Assembly: GCF_003633775.1 (NCBI RefSeq)
Contig: NZ_RBIN01000006.1
Location: forward strand, 1-64,000
Direction: 5' to 3'
Origin: Kushneria sinocarnis
GTDB taxonomy: Bacteria; Pseudomonadota; Gammaproteobacteria; Pseudomonadales; Halomonadaceae
DNA: 64,000 bases
The translations under genes and the position numbers were made by a program. Of this stretch, positions 1-10,777 are shown one piece after another. Under the pieces are notes generated by a model. It was given only the letters and a program-made list of their open reading frames with translations, was not told where the DNA came from and did not search any database. Each line of letters starts with the position of its first letter. The stretch's first letter is position 1.

Positions 1-1
1 T

Positions 2-226
2 CATCGGGTAGCTCGGTCAGGTGGTGACAGGGTAGCCAGATTCTACCCCGCCGATGGCGATCAGGCAGCTGCGGCGGGATTTATGCAGCGTTTCCTTAAC
101 CAGGTGAATGCCCTGTTTACCGACCGCGATCCTCCCGCTGCCATTCGCCGCCTGATGCGGGAGGAAGGCATTGCCCTGCACATCACCCCCGCCCCATCGT
201 CCGGGGGGCCGGCGGCCGACTCGTGA
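2..226 (+). CDS. 3' end of an unidentified protein, cut by the left edge
   Basis: An open frame enters from the left edge and stops at TGA 224-226, giving about 74 C-terminal residues. The tail contains ARFYPADGDQAAAGFMQRFL, then NQVNALFTDRDPPAAIRRLM, and ends in a Pro/Gly/Ser-rich stretch. Third codon positions are GC-rich as in neighbouring genes, which supports coding. I do not recognise the family, and too little is left to assign a function. The next gene, glpD, starts 184 bases on in the same direction, so a glycerol-related role is possible but unsupported. Confidence 0.5.
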   Translation, partial: HRVARSGGDRVARFYPADGDQAAAAGFMQRFLNQVNALFTDRDPPAAIRRLMREEGIALHITPAPSSGGPAADS

Positions 227-410
227 CTGTCGCAAGTCCGCAGCCCTTGCCGGAATGCAGCGCCACGGCTTCGTCCTGCGATCGAGCGCGCCCGTTTTCG
301 CAGTTGAATATTTCATTTTCATTTGCGAAAGTCTGGTGACAGAAACGAAGCCGGCTTCGGCTTCAAATCTTCCCTGACTCACGTGGCGCGATCACGCGCA
401 AGGCGGGCGC
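227..410 (+). promoter_or_regulatory. glpD upstream region
   Basis: This 184-base gap before glpD holds a locally AT-rich stretch around 300-335 with two TTTCATTTTCAT-like half repeats followed by GCGAAAG. It is the likely promoter/operator region. A GlpR-type operator is possible but no clear dyad was seen, so this is only a placement. Confidence 0.3.
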
Positions 411-1940
411 ATGACTACCGAACACACCACTACTACCACGCCAACGCTGGATCTGTATGTCATTGGCGGTGGCATCAATGGCACCGGCATTGCCAACGAC
501 GCTGCAGGCCGCGGCCTGAGCGTCGGACTGTGCGAGCAGGATGACCTGGCCAGCGCCACCTCCTCGGCTTCCAGCAAGCTGATTCACGGCGGCCTGCGCT
601 ATCTGGAGCACTACGAGTTTCGGCTGGTACGCGAGGCCCTGCACGAGCGCGAGGTACTGCTGAACAAGGCGCCTCACATCGTCTGGCCGATGCGGTTCAT
701 CCTGCCCCATCAGTCCCACCTGCGTCCGGCCTGGATGCTGCGTGCCGGCCTGTTCCTGTATGACCATCTCAGCTCCCGGGACACGCTCCCCGGGGCACGC
801 AGCCTGCGTTTCGGTAGCGAAAGCCCGCTCAAGAGCGATATCAGGCGCGGCTTCGAATACTCCGACTGCTGGGTCGATGATTCCCGCATGGTCGTGCTCA
901 ATGCCCTGCAGGCCAGCCAGCAGGGCGCTGAAATCCTGACCCGGACACGCTGTGTTTCGGCCGTGGAGGAGAACGGCGAATGGGTGCTCACGCTCGAGAA
1001 TCTCGTCACTGGCCGTCAGGTAACCCGCCGGGCCCGGGCGCTGGTCAATGCCGCCGGCCCGTGGGTGGAAGCCTTCATCAAGGGCAATACCCGGCGCAAC
1101 TCCCGCTACGGCATCAACATGATCAAGGGCAGTCACATCGTGACGCGCCGCATCAACCGGGATGAGCGGGCCTATATCCTGCAGAACGAGGACAAGCGTA
1201 TCGTCTTCGTGCTGCCCTGGCAGGACGAGTACAGCCTGATCGGCACCACGGATGTCAACTACGAGGGCGATCCGGCCGGCATCACCATCAGCGACGAGGA
1301 AACGGATTACCTGCTCAAGGTGATCAACGACCACTTCGAAACACCGCTCAGCCGCGACGACATCGTGACCAGCTACTCCGGGGTACGCCCCCTGTGTGAT
1401 GACGAATCCGATGATCCGTCAGCGATGAGCCGTGATTACACCCTCGATCTCGACAGCCAGGGTGCGCCCATGCTGTCGGTCTTCGGCGGCAAGATCACCA
1501 CCTTCCGCAAGCTGGCGGAAGCCGCCATGACCGAGCTGGCGCCCTGGTTTCCGAACATGGGAGAAGCCTGGACGGCACACTCCACCATGCCGGGTGGCGC
1601 CATACCCGGCCGACTGGAGTACGCCAGTCGTCTGGAGCAGGATTATCCCTTCCTGGGCGAGGCCCGGGCGCGGCGTTTCGCGTCCAGCTACGGCGCCCTG
1701 TGCGAGCGTTTCCTGCGCGGCATTACCTCGCTCGAAGAGCTGGGCGAGGATTTCGGTGGCGGCATGACCCGCGCCGAGGTCGATTACCTCATTGCTCACG
1801 AGTGGGCCATGAGCGTGGAGGACATCCTCTGGCGCCGCACCAAGATGGACATGCATCTCGATGGCACCCAGCGTCAGCGGCTGAACGACTATGTCGAAGA
1901 GCAGGTGCATCGGCAGGTCGAGCATCCCGAACCGGCCTGA
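411..1940 (+). CDS. glpD: aerobic glycerol-3-phosphate dehydrogenase (GlpD)
   Basis: FAD-dependent enzyme that oxidises sn-glycerol 3-phosphate to dihydroxyacetone phosphate and passes electrons to quinone at the inner face of the cytoplasmic membrane. The 509-residue length is typical for GlpD. The N-terminus carries the FAD-binding Rossmann motif GGGINGTG at about residues 19-26, followed by SSKLIHGGLRYLE, a strong family signature. The C-terminal third matches the DAO_C cap domain (FASSYGALCERFL region). No glpF, glpK or glpR gene lies beside it here. ATG 411 has no strong Shine-Dalgarno sequence, but the start fits family length. A hairpin follows the stop. Confidence 0.96.
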   Translation: MTTEHTTTTTPTLDLYVIGGGINGTGIANDAAGRGLSVGLCEQDDLASATSSASSKLIHGGLRYLEHYEFRLVREALHEREVLLNKAPHIVWPMRFILPHQSHLRPAWMLRAGLFLYDHLSSRDTLPGARSLRFGSESPLKSDIRRGFEYSDCWVDDSRMVVLNALQASQQGAEILTRTRCVSAVEENGEWVLTLENLVTGRQVTRRARALVNAAGPWVEAFIKGNTRRNSRYGINMIKGSHIVTRRINRDERAYILQNEDKRIVFVLPWQDEYSLIGTTDVNYEGDPAGITISDEETDYLLKVINDHFETPLSRDDIVTSYSGVRPLCDDESDDPSAMSRDYTLDLDSQGAPMLSVFGGKITTFRKLAEAAMTELAPWFPNMGEAWTAHSTMPGGAIPGRLEYASRLEQDYPFLGEARARRFASSYGALCERFLRGITSLEELGEDFGGGMTRAEVDYLIAHEWAMSVEDILWRRTKMDMHLDGTQRQRLNDYVEEQVHRQVEHPEPA

Positions 1941-1976
1941 GCCGGAAGCGGTAGCTCCTCGAAGCCCTGATCGAGT

Positions 1977-2003
1977 ACGCCCCGGCAGGCACTGCCGGGG
2001 CGT
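1977..2003 (+). terminator. hairpin after glpD
   Basis: A perfect 11-bp inverted repeat (ACGCCCCGGCA / TGCCGGGGCGT) with a 5-base loop lies 37 bases past the glpD stop and before the convergent fumC stop. There is no T-run, so intrinsic termination is only probable. It could serve both strands. Confidence 0.5.
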
Positions 2004-2050
2004 CTGTCATCGGAACCGTCGAAACAGGCAGGGCGTCAGCCGTCGACGGC

Positions 2051-3430
<1,380 letters not shown>

Positions 3431-3656
3431 GGCTCGCTCCTTGTCGATAATGAAGGACGCCGGTACGTCGAGCTGCTTCTCCGATACGCACCGTGCCCCG
3501 ATGACCGTGTCCGTTTCAGGGTGCTTCCAGCGTAGCTGATGACACGCCGCGTAACGCCCGTCATTGTTGTCACCTTCGGATTGCGCACTCAACACTTTCA
3601 TCCATGCCAACCGGCCGACCGAACCGAAAGCCCCGGCCGAACAAGGAACCTTTGAC

Positions 3657-4076
3657 ATGTGGCATCGCGAAACACTGAGCCTCAAGGCCCGCTCGCGCGG
3701 CTTCCATCTGATCACCGACGAGATCGTCAGCGGCCTGGCGCCGATGCAGGAGATCACTACCGGTCTGCTGCATCTGCAGCTGTTGCACACGTCAGCGTCA
3801 CTGACGCTCAACGAGAATGCCGACCCCGATGTGCGTCATGACATGGAAGCCTTCCTGCGTGACCGCATTCCGGGTGATCTGCCCTATTTCCGCCATACCA
3901 TGGAAGGACCGGACGACATGCCGGCGCATATCAAGGCCAGCCTGCTGGGTACCCAGCTGACCCTCGCAGTCGAGCGCGGCCGGCTGGCCACCGGGACCTG
4001 GCAGGGTATCTGGCTGGGCGAACACCGGGAACAGGGCGGTTCACGCCGGGTACTGGCGACCCTGCAGGGCGAATGA
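3657..4076 (+). CDS. YjbQ/UPF0047 family protein
   Basis: A 139-residue member of the YjbQ (secondary thiamine-phosphate synthase-like, UPF0047) family. [20 protein letters not shown] carries the conserved His-Thr-Ser-Ala-Ser segment, and the C-terminus has the family's [12 protein letters not shown] motif. Some members show weak thiamine-phosphate synthase activity, but the physiological role is unsettled, so no pathway is assigned. ATG 3657 is chosen because AAGGAA lies just upstream and the family starts at this point. Its start is 226 bases from the divergent fumC start, so the gap should hold promoters for both genes. Confidence 0.88.
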   Translation: MWHRETLSLKARSRGFHLITDEIVSGLAPMQEITTGLLHLQLLHTSASLTLNENADPDVRHDMEAFLRDRIPGDLPYFRHTMEGPDDMPAHIKASLLGTQLTLAVERGRLATGTWQGIWLGEHREQGGSRRVLATLQGE

Positions 4077-4092
4077 CCCGCTGCCTTGCGTG

Positions 4093-4791
4093 CTACCAGC
4101 CCAGCGCCTGCTTGACGAAGGGGATGGTCAGCTTGCGCTGGGCCGATAGCGAGGCGCTGTCCAGACGCGCCAGGGCATCGAAGAGACTGGTGAGCTGGCG
4201 GGGTGAGCGATGCAGGATATAGCGGGCCACTTCGTCGGGCAGCTCCATGCCGCGAATGCGCGCCCGCAGCTTCAGTGCTTCCAGCCGGCCGTCATCATCC
4301 AGCGGGCGCAGATGAAAGGTCTCGCCCCATGCCAGGCGCGACGCCAGATCGGGCAGGCCCACGGGCAGCTGGCGCGGGGCACAGTCGGCCGCGACGATGA
4401 GGCGGGTATCATGATCCCTCAGTCGATTGAAGCAGTGAAACAGCCCCTCTTCCCAGCGCTTGCGGCCCATCACGCTCTGCAGATCATCAATGGCCACCAG
4501 ATCGAGGGTTTCCAGATCCTCGAGCATGTGCGGCGGAAAGTGCCCCAGATCCTCCAGTGGCAGATAAAGCGCTCGCCGGCCGAGATCATCGGCGCGATGA
4601 CAGGCGGCCTGCAGCAGATGCGTGCGCCCCGACTGCGGTGCCCCCCAGAGATAGAGCAACGGTTCGCCCGAGGGTTCGAGCTGATGGCGCAACCGCTCGA
4701 CCAGCGCCGGATTGGCGCCGGGAAGGAAACCGGCCAGGGTTGCATCATCTCGCAACCCCACGCCGAGTGGTAATTGAGCGGGACCTGGCAT
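4093..4791 (-). CDS. hda: DnaA regulatory inactivator Hda
   Basis: AAA+ protein related to DnaA. With the DNA-loaded beta clamp it stimulates ATP hydrolysis by DnaA after initiation, preventing re-replication. The 232-residue product has a DnaA-like Walker A variant (LWGAPQSGRTHLLQA, near residues 48-62), a Walker B segment LVAIDDLQSV and an arginine-finger region, and lacks the DnaA DNA-binding domain. The N-terminal PAQLPLGVGLRD resembles the short clamp-binding motif of Hda. The start overlaps the perM-like stop by one base (TGATG), implying translational coupling. The hda-perM pair divergent from purM-purN is a common gammaproteobacterial arrangement. Confidence 0.93.
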   Translation of the reverse strand: MPGPAQLPLGVGLRDDATLAGFLPGANPALVERLRHQLEPSGEPLLYLWGAPQSGRTHLLQAACHRADDLGRRALYLPLEDLGHFPPHMLEDLETLDLVAIDDLQSVMGRKRWEEGLFHCFNRLRDHDTRLIVAADCAPRQLPVGLPDLASRLAWGETFHLRPLDDDGRLEALKLRARIRGMELPDEVARYILHRSPRQLTSLFDALARLDSASLSAQRKLTIPFVKQALGW

Positions 4792-5858
4792 CAGCGGGAA
4801 GCGTCGTCGGAATTCGGGTTGTCATAGAGCGCACTATCCAGATAGCGCGCCAGCAGGTGTCGTAACACTACCATGATGATGGCGGCAACCGGCAACGCCA
4901 GCAGGATGCCCACGAATCCGAACAGCTGACCACCGGCCATGACGGCAAAGATCACCGCCACCGGATGCAGGCCGATCTTGTCTCCCAGCAGCAGGGGCTG
5001 CAGCAGCATGCCTTCCAGCAAATGGCCGACCAGAAAGACCCCGGCCACGCCGATCATCGGCCACATCGCCTGAAACTGGAAGAAGGTCACCAGCTCGGCG
5101 GTCAGAATGCCGGTAATCGCTCCCAGATAGGGCACGATACTGATCAGCCCGGCCATCAGACCGATCAGCAAGCCGAAGCGCACGCCCAGCAGCGACAGGC
5201 CGATGGCGTATATCCCACCGAGGACCAGCATCACGATCAGCTGTCCGCGCAGAAAGGCCCCCAGTACCTCATCACACTCGCGGGCCAGTCGGGTTACGGT
5301 GGGTTCGAAGGCGCGCGGCAGCAGTTCACGCAGCGCCCGCTTCATTCGGTCCCAGTCCAGCAGCATGTAAAACGACACCACCGGAATCAGCAGCAGATTG
5401 GCAATCCACACCGCCAGCGCCATGCCCGAGCGTGACAGCTGACCCAGCACCTGGGCCGCGACCGTACTGGCCTCACGCCAGTGGCCGAAGATCACCGCCC
5501 GCAGCTGTTCGAAATCGGTCGCGATATCGTAGTCGGTCCACTGCTCGAGACGCGGAATTGCGTGCGTCTGCAGCCAGTTCACGGCTATCGGGATGATGTC
5601 GATCAGCTGCAGGATCTGACGCCATACCATGGGTACGACCACCAGCGCCGTCATGACCACCAGCATCAGCATACAGATGAACACCACACCGACCGCCAGT
5701 CGACGCGACAACCCGAGCTTCTGCAGCCAGTCGGCTACCGGATCTCCCAGATAAGCCAGCACCAGACTGATAAAGAACGGCATCAGGATCGGTTGCAGGG
5801 CGCTCAGCAGCCAGAGCAGCGCTGCACCGATCAGTATTGCCCACCATTGCCGAGGCAT
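4791..5858 (-). CDS. AI-2E family (PerM-type) membrane transporter
   Basis: Integral inner-membrane protein of the AI-2E transporter family (older name PerM permease). About 355 residues with roughly seven or eight predicted hydrophobic spans: a pair near the N-terminus, another at about residues 60-85, one before the central soluble loop, and a cluster in the C-terminal half ending in LALPVAAIIMVVLRHLL. Substrate is unknown; some members move AI-2, others act as Na+/H+ antiporters. ATG 5858 is preferred over the longer frame because AGGAGAGGCC lies directly before it. It is cotranscribed with and overlaps hda. Confidence 0.88.
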   Translation of the reverse strand: MPRQWWAILIGAALLWLLSALQPILMPFFISLVLAYLGDPVADWLQKLGLSRRLAVGVVFICMLMLVVMTALVVVPMVWRQILQLIDIIPIAVNWLQTHAIPRLEQWTDYDIATDFEQLRAVIFGHWREASTVAAQVLGQLSRSGMALAVWIANLLLIPVVSFYMLLDWDRMKRALRELLPRAFEPTVTRLARECDEVLGAFLRGQLIVMLVLGGIYAIGLSLLGVRFGLLIGLMAGLISIVPYLGAITGILTAELVTFFQFQAMWPMIGVAGVFLVGHLLEGMLLQPLLLGDKIGLHPVAVIFAVMAGGQLFGFVGILLALPVAAIIMVVLRHLLARYLDSALYDNPNSDDASR

Positions 5859-6056
5859 GGCCTCTCCTGTTTCTGCTATCCGAAAAAACAACGCTGCACC
5901 GGCCATGATCCGGCGCTTTTGACCCGAGGCCGGGACAGGCCGCATCCGCCCTCGACACCGGGATGATGCCAGTGAAAACCCCAGGGGGCGATGTTACAAT
6001 CGCGCCCTCTCCAGAGACCCCGACCCCCGGCCGAGCGCCCGTCACAGGAGCCCGAC
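5859..6056. promoter_or_regulatory. divergent perM-hda / purM-purN promoter region
   Basis: A 198-base gap between divergent operons. A TACAAT -10-like hexamer lies at 5995-6000 on the + strand, about 57 bases before purM; its -35 (near 5972) is poor. A GC-rich stretch follows. No clear PurR operator was recognised. Confidence 0.35.
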
Positions 6057-7130
6057 ATGACCGCTTCCCCATCCCGTGAATCGCTGTCCTACAAGGACGC
6101 CGGTGTCGATATCGATGCCGGCAATGCCCTCGTCGATCGCATCAAGGGGGTTGCCCGACGGACCGCCCGACCGGAAGTGATGGGGGGGCTGGGCGGTTTC
6201 GGCGCACTCTGTCAGCTGCCGGCCGGTTACCGCGAGCCGGTACTGGTCTCCGGCACCGATGGTGTCGGTACCAAGCTGCGCCTGGCCATGGATCTCGGCC
6301 GTCATGACACCATCGGCATCGACCTGGTGGCGATGTGCGTCAACGATCTGATCGTCTGTGGTGCCGAACCGCTGATGTTCCTGGACTATTATGCGACCGG
6401 CCAGCTCGATGTCGAGATCGCCGCCAGTGTCGTGACCGGCATCGGCACCGGCTGCGAGCAGGCCGGCTGCGCCCTGGTGGGTGGTGAAACCGCCGAAATG
6501 CCCGGCATGTACGAAGGGTCGGATTATGATCTGGCCGGTTTCTGCGTGGGTGTGGTGGAGAAGAGCGACATTCTCGATGGCAGCCGGGTCGCAGAGGGCG
6601 ACGTGGTGCTGGGACTGGCATCCAGCGGGCCGCACTCCAACGGCTACTCGCTGATCCGTCGCATCATCGAACGCAGTCAGGCTGATCTTGCTGCCCCGCT
6701 TGATGACGGCAGCGGCTCGACACTGGGCGACGCGCTGATGGCACCCACCCGCATCTATGTGCGCGCCCTGCTCTCGCTGCTGCATGACAGCGACATCCCG
6801 GTGCATGCGCTCTCCCACATCACCGGTGGCGGGCTGCTGGAGAACATCCCCCGCGTGCTGCCCGAACACGCCTGTGTTCATCTCGATATCCGGGGCTGGC
6901 AGCGGCCGGCGGTCTTCGACTGGCTGCAGCGCGAAGGCAATGTCGAGGAACACGAGATGCACCGTGTCTTCAACTGCGGTATCGGCATGATCGTGGTCGT
7001 TCCTGCGGCCGAGGCCGAGCGTGCGGCAGCGCATCTCGCCGAACAGGGCGAAACGGTGCATCGACTGGGTCAGGTGCGTCCACGCGGTGATCAATCCGAA
7101 CAGGTACAGCTGGAGAATCTGCCGGCATGA
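6057..7130 (+). CDS. purM: phosphoribosylformylglycinamidine cyclo-ligase (PurM, AIR synthetase)
   Basis: ATP-dependent ring closure of formylglycinamidine ribonucleotide to aminoimidazole ribonucleotide in de novo purine synthesis. The 357-residue product carries [12 protein letters not shown], the ATP-binding [12 protein letters not shown] region and the [14 protein letters not shown] signature of PurM. ATG 6057 follows a CAGGAG Shine-Dalgarno at 6045-6050; a longer open frame upstream lacks family similarity. The stop overlaps the purN start by four bases (ATGA), the usual purM-purN operon. Confidence 0.96.
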   Translation: MTASPSRESLSYKDAGVDIDAGNALVDRIKGVARRTARPEVMGGLGGFGALCQLPAGYREPVLVSGTDGVGTKLRLAMDLGRHDTIGIDLVAMCVNDLIVCGAEPLMFLDYYATGQLDVEIAASVVTGIGTGCEQAGCALVGGETAEMPGMYEGSDYDLAGFCVGVVEKSDILDGSRVAEGDVVLGLASSGPHSNGYSLIRRIIERSQADLAAPLDDGSGSTLGDALMAPTRIYVRALLSLLHDSDIPVHALSHITGGGLLENIPRVLPEHACVHLDIRGWQRPAVFDWLQREGNVEEHEMHRVFNCGIGMIVVVPAAEAERAAAHLAEQGETVHRLGQVRPRGDQSEQVQLENLPA

Positions 7131-7852
7131 GCGAGACTTCCGAAAACGGCGACCATACTCCGGAATATGCCGCCGAGCAGGCCGAACCACGACGCATCGT
7201 GGTACTGATCTCCGGTAACGGCAGCAACCTGCAGGCACTGATCGATGCCCAGCAGACCGAGGAGCTCGGGGGTGAAATCGCGGCAGTGATTTCCAACCGC
7301 GGCGATGCCTATGGTCTGGTGCGCGCCCGGGAAGCCGAAATCCCCGCCGTGGTGCTCCCGCATCACGAGTACGATTCGCGCGAGCGCTATGATGGCGCCC
7401 TGATCAAGGTCATCGACCGTCACGCGCCGGATCTAATCGTGCTTGCCGGCTTCATGCGCATTCTGACCCCGGCGCTGGTGCAGCGCTATCATGGCCGGAT
7501 GATGAACATCCACCCCTCGCTGCTGCCGGCCTATCGCGGTCTTCATACCCATCAGCGCGCCCTGGATGACGGGATCGGCGAGCACGGGGCCAGCGTGCAC
7601 TTCGTGACCGAAGAGCTCGATGGCGGCCCGCTCGTCGTCCAGGCAGCCGTACCGGTCATGAGTGACGACACGGCCGAAACGCTGGCCGAACGTGTTCAGA
7701 CCCGGGAACACCTCCTTTACCCCATGGTGATCCGCTGGTTCCTGGACGGTCGGCTGCAGCTGGCAGGGGATCGCCCGCGACTCGATGGCCAGCCGCTGCC
7801 CGAGCACGGCCTGCGCCTGGCCGCCGAGGATGTCAGCGAGGAAGATCTGTAG
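7127..7852 (+). CDS. purN: phosphoribosylglycinamide formyltransferase (PurN)
   Basis: Transfers the formyl group of 10-formyl-THF to glycinamide ribonucleotide, step three of de novo purine synthesis. The 241-residue product is longer than typical PurN (about 210) because of roughly 20 extra acidic N-terminal residues before the first strand and a short acidic C-terminal tail. Phosphate-binding [12 protein letters not shown], the catalytic [12 protein letters not shown] segment and the downstream LDGGPLVVQ Asp are all present. The start overlaps purM by ATGA. An internal start nearer the core is possible, but the coupled start is favoured. Confidence 0.95.
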   Translation: MSETSENGDHTPEYAAEQAEPRRIVVLISGNGSNLQALIDAQQTEELGGEIAAVISNRGDAYGLVRAREAEIPAVVLPHHEYDSRERYDGALIKVIDRHAPDLIVLAGFMRILTPALVQRYHGRMMNIHPSLLPAYRGLHTHQRALDDGIGEHGASVHFVTEELDGGPLVVQAAVPVMSDDTAETLAERVQTREHLLYPMVIRWFLDGRLQLAGDRPRLDGQPLPEHGLRLAAEDVSEEDL

Positions 7853-7969
7853 CCTCCCCCCGGCGGTATCCCCTGCCGATCCGGGCGCTCCATGCGAGCG
7901 CCCGTTTCATGTGCACGCGCTGCCGGCGCGGTACTTGCACCCCCACCGAGCTCTGCCAGGCTGATGACA

Positions 7970-7987
7970 GTTAGACTTTCGTCTAAC
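7970..7987. promoter_or_regulatory. perfect palindrome upstream of the aldo/keto reductase
   Basis: GTTAGAC-TTTC-GTCTAAC: two perfect 7-bp arms with a 4-base spacer, 36 bases before ATG 8024. The TAGAC-N4-GTCTA core resembles operators of TetR-family repressors that control reductases for electrophiles (the NemR type). No such regulator gene lies in the window. The short distance to the start fits a repressor site at or just after the promoter. Confidence 0.55.
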
Positions 7988-8023
7988 TCGTTCGGAACAT
8001 CGACCAACAGGGATGCTGTCGAT

Positions 8024-9103
8024 ATGCAATACCGTCCGCTGGGTAATTCGGGACTGCTGGTATCGGAAATCGTACTGGGCACGGTGCCCTTCGGGGGCAG
8101 CGGCGGATTCGAAAAGGCCGCCAGCGTCGATGTCGAGGGCGCACGCCGACAGATCGACATCGCGCTCGATGCCGGCGTCAACCTGATCGATACCGCCAAC
8201 CTCTACTCCATGGGCGAGGCCGAAGAGATTACCGGCAAGGCGCTCGGGAGCAAGCGCCAGGACATCATTCTGGCCAGCAAGGCGCGCAGCCCCCTGGGGG
8301 ATAACCCCAACCACAGCGGTTTCTCGCGCTACCATCTGATCGAAGCCTGTGAAGCCAGCCTCAGACGACTGGGCACCGATCACATCGATCTCTATCAGAT
8401 GCACAACTGGGATGGCATCACCCCCATCGAGGAGATGCTTCATGCCCTGGATCACCTGATTCAGAGCGGCAAGATCCGCTACTACGGCACCTCCAACTTC
8501 ACCGGCTGGCAGATGATGAAAACCATCGGGCGGGCCGAACTGCACAACCTCGCGCAACCGATCAGTCAGCAGATCTACTACACCCCGGAATCCCGCGAGG
8601 CCGAATACGAACTGATGCCACTGGCCATCGACCAGAACATCGCCACCCTGGTCTGGGGACCGATGGGTGAAGGGCTCTTCAACGGCAAGGTGCGTCGTGG
8701 GCAGCAGGCGCCGGAAGGGACGCGTCAGGGCAACAACTGGCCGGAACCCTATGTCCATGACATGGCGCGCGCCTATGACATCATCGAACTGTTCGCCGAA
8801 ATTGCCGAAGCGCACAACAGCTCGATTCCGCGCACCTGCCTCGCCTGGCTGAAGGATCGCCCCGGCGTGACGTCACTGATCATCGGTGCCCGCAGCGAGG
8901 CGCATCTGCAGGACGATCTGGCAGCCGCCGAACTGACCCTGAGCCAGCAGGAAATCGATCGCATCGAAAGCGCCACCCGCCCGGCGCCGCTCTATCCCTA
9001 CTGGCACCGGATCGTCGCCGGCATGGATCGCATCGACAAGGCCGAGAAACCCTTTCTCGATAACTTCCGCAGCACCATCGCCAACCGCAACGACGAGCGC
9101 TGA
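8024..9103 (+). CDS. aldo/keto reductase
   Basis: NADP(H)-dependent aldo/keto reductase, 359 residues, cytoplasmic TIM barrel. The tetrad is visible: Asp and Tyr in LIDTANLYSMGEAEE, Lys in ILASKAR and His in DLYQMHNWDG. The C-terminal SLIIGARSEAHLQDDL matches the cofactor 2'-phosphate/adenine loop. It resembles YajO/YccK-like aldehyde or ketone reductases, but the substrate is unknown. ATG 8024 starts at the family N-terminus QYRPLGNSGLLVSEI; the frame continues upstream through the operator and is unlikely to be translated there. It is a single-gene unit ending at a strong hairpin. The upstream palindrome suggests inducible expression. Confidence 0.9.
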   Translation: MQYRPLGNSGLLVSEIVLGTVPFGGSGGFEKAASVDVEGARRQIDIALDAGVNLIDTANLYSMGEAEEITGKALGSKRQDIILASKARSPLGDNPNHSGFSRYHLIEACEASLRRLGTDHIDLYQMHNWDGITPIEEMLHALDHLIQSGKIRYYGTSNFTGWQMMKTIGRAELHNLAQPISQQIYYTPESREAEYELMPLAIDQNIATLVWGPMGEGLFNGKVRRGQQAPEGTRQGNNWPEPYVHDMARAYDIIELFAEIAEAHNSSIPRTCLAWLKDRPGVTSLIIGARSEAHLQDDLAAAELTLSQQEIDRIESATRPAPLYPYWHRIVAGMDRIDKAEKPFLDNFRSTIANRNDER

Positions 9104-9119
9104 ACGGTCGGACCTGTCC

Positions 9120-9149
9120 ATGAAAAAGCCCCTTCCGGGGCTTTTTCAT
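9120..9149. terminator. bidirectional intrinsic terminator
   Basis: A 13-bp perfect stem (ATGAAAAAGCCCC / GGGGCTTTTTCAT) with a TTCC loop. The A- and T-runs are part of the stem, so it can end both the aldo/keto reductase transcript and the convergent dcd transcript. Confidence 0.85.
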
Positions 9150-9180
9150 TACCACATGTCATGGTCACACTGCAGCCGGC

Positions 9181-9747
9181 TCAGGTACGCGGCAGGGTCA
9201 CCCCGCGCTGGCCCATGTACTTGCCGCCACGGTCCTTGTAGGAGACATCGCAATCCTCGTCGGACTCCAGAAACAGCATCTGGGCCACGCCCTCGTTGGC
9301 GTAGATGCGGGCCGGCAGGTTGGTGGTATTGGAAAACTCCAGCGTTACATGCCCTTCCCACTCGGGCTCCAGCGGCGTGACATTGACGATGATGCCGCAG
9401 CGCGCATAGGTAGACTTGCCCAGACAGATGGTCAGCACATTGCGCGGAATGCGGAAGTACTCCACGGTGCGCGCCAGGGCAAAGGAGTTCGGCGGAATCA
9501 CGCAGGCCTCGCCCTTCACATCGACGAAGCTCTTGTCATCGAAGTGCTTGGGGTCAACGGTCGCCGAATGAATGTTGGTGAACACCTTGAATTCATCCGA
9601 ACAGCGCACGTCATAGCCGTAGCTCGAGGTCCCATAGGAGATCACCCGCTGATCCCCCACATGACGGACCTGATCGAATTCGAACGGTTCGATCATGCCA
9701 TGCTCCTGCGCCATGCGGCGGATCCATTTGTCAGCCTTGATACTCAC
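9181..9747 (-). CDS. dcd: dCTP deaminase
   Basis: Deaminates dCTP to dUTP, feeding dTMP synthesis. At 188 residues from a GTG at 9747 it matches the homotrimeric Dcd length. Family motifs are present: [36 protein letters not shown] and TLEFSNTT with the catalytic Glu. The GTG start begins [12 protein letters not shown], the family N-terminus, with GGGAG upstream; a longer ATG start at 9789 would add 14 residues without similarity. It lies downstream of apbC on the same strand, an order also seen in pseudomonads. Confidence 0.95.
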   Translation of the reverse strand: MSIKADKWIRRMAQEHGMIEPFEFDQVRHVGDQRVISYGTSSYGYDVRCSDEFKVFTNIHSATVDPKHFDDKSFVDVKGEACVIPPNSFALARTVEYFRIPRNVLTICLGKSTYARCGIIVNVTPLEPEWEGHVTLEFSNTTNLPARIYANEGVAQMLFLESDEDCDVSYKDRGGKYMGQRGVTLPRT

Positions 9748-9885
9748 GGGTGCGCTCCCTCGACATCGAGCGGAAATGAACAGGGGCATGCCATGGCGTC
9801 TGCCAGACAGGGCATGACATGCCGGCGGGCCGGTATGATACCGGCCCGGGGCGCGTTTTCCAAAGCCTGTCAGCGGCGGCGGCGC

Positions 9886-10743
9886 CTACTCGCCGAAGCT
9901 GATCGAAGGCCCGTCCGGGGTGCCCTTCGTGGTCAGCTGTTCATCGATGCGCGAGGCCATCCGACGGAAGGTCATGGCCACCTCGCCTTCCGGCTCGGCG
10001 ACCACGGTCGGCCGCCCGCCATCGACCTGTTCGCGAATCGACAGCGCCAGCGGCAGCTGACCCAGCATCTCGGTCTCGTACTGGGCCGCGATCTTCTCGC
10101 CGCCGCCTTCACCGAAGATGTGCTCGGTATGACCACAGTTCGAGCAGGTATGCAGGCTCATGTTCTCGACCACCCCCAGCACCGGGACGTTGACCTTGCG
10201 GAACATCTCGATGCCCTTGCGCGCATCCAGCAGCGCAATGTCCTGCGGCGTGGTCACGATCACCGAGCCGGTCACCGGCACCTTCTGCGACAGTGTCAGC
10301 TGAATGTCACCGGTGCCCGGCGGCATGTCGATGAACAGGTAATCCAGCTCGCCCCACTCGGTCTGGGTGAGCAGCTGCTGGAACGCACCGGAGACCATCG
10401 GCCCGCGCCAGACCATGGCGGTTTCGATATCCACCAGCATCGCCATCGACATCGCCTTCAGACCGTGCGCCTCGACCGGGCGCATGGTCTGATCGTCCAC
10501 CATGCTCGGCCGGGTACCCGGTGCGATGCCCAGCATCTGCGCCTGGCTGGGACCATAGATATCGGCATCCAGCAGGCCGACCCGATGCCCCTCGGCGGCC
10601 ATGGCCAGCGCCAGATTGACCGTGACGGTCGACTTGCCGACGCCTCCCTTCCCGGAAGCGACGGCCACCACATGCTTCACACTCTCGAGCACGGGACTCT
10701 CCACTGAACGAAATGCATTTTCATCAGTATAAACCGTCGGCAC
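9886..10743 (-). CDS. apbC: iron-sulfur cluster carrier protein ApbC/Mrp
   Basis: P-loop ATPase that holds and hands over Fe-S clusters to apo-proteins. The deviant Walker A motif SGKGGVGKST follows HVVAVA near residue 30, and the C-terminal half has a CSNC (CxxC) pair that bridges the cluster in the dimer. The product is about 285 residues from GTG 10743 and lacks the N-terminal DUF59/MIP18 domain of E. coli Mrp. The start is uncertain: 10743 has a weak GGTGAG-type site and 10704 is an alternative GTG. As in many gammaproteobacteria it lies near metG, here separated by arfB and a TerB-domain gene. Confidence 0.92.
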   Translation of the reverse strand: MPTVYTDENAFRSVESPVLESVKHVVAVASGKGGVGKSTVTVNLALAMAAEGHRVGLLDADIYGPSQAQMLGIAPGTRPSMVDDQTMRPVEAHGLKAMSMAMLVDIETAMVWRGPMVSGAFQQLLTQTEWGELDYLFIDMPPGTGDIQLTLSQKVPVTGSVIVTTPQDIALLDARKGIEMFRKVNVPVLGVVENMSLHTCSNCGHTEHIFGEGGGEKIAAQYETEMLGQLPLALSIREQVDGGRPTVVAEPEGEVAMTFRRMASRIDEQLTTKGTPDGPSISFGE

Positions 10744-10777
10744 CGGCTCTCACCAAACGGATCGCGGCCGTTCCCGG

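Noticed and set aside
17-382. 121-codon open frame on the minus strand at the left edge
   Set aside because: It overlaps the forward 3' end and the glpD upstream region, with low-complexity Arg/Gly content and no family-like sequence.
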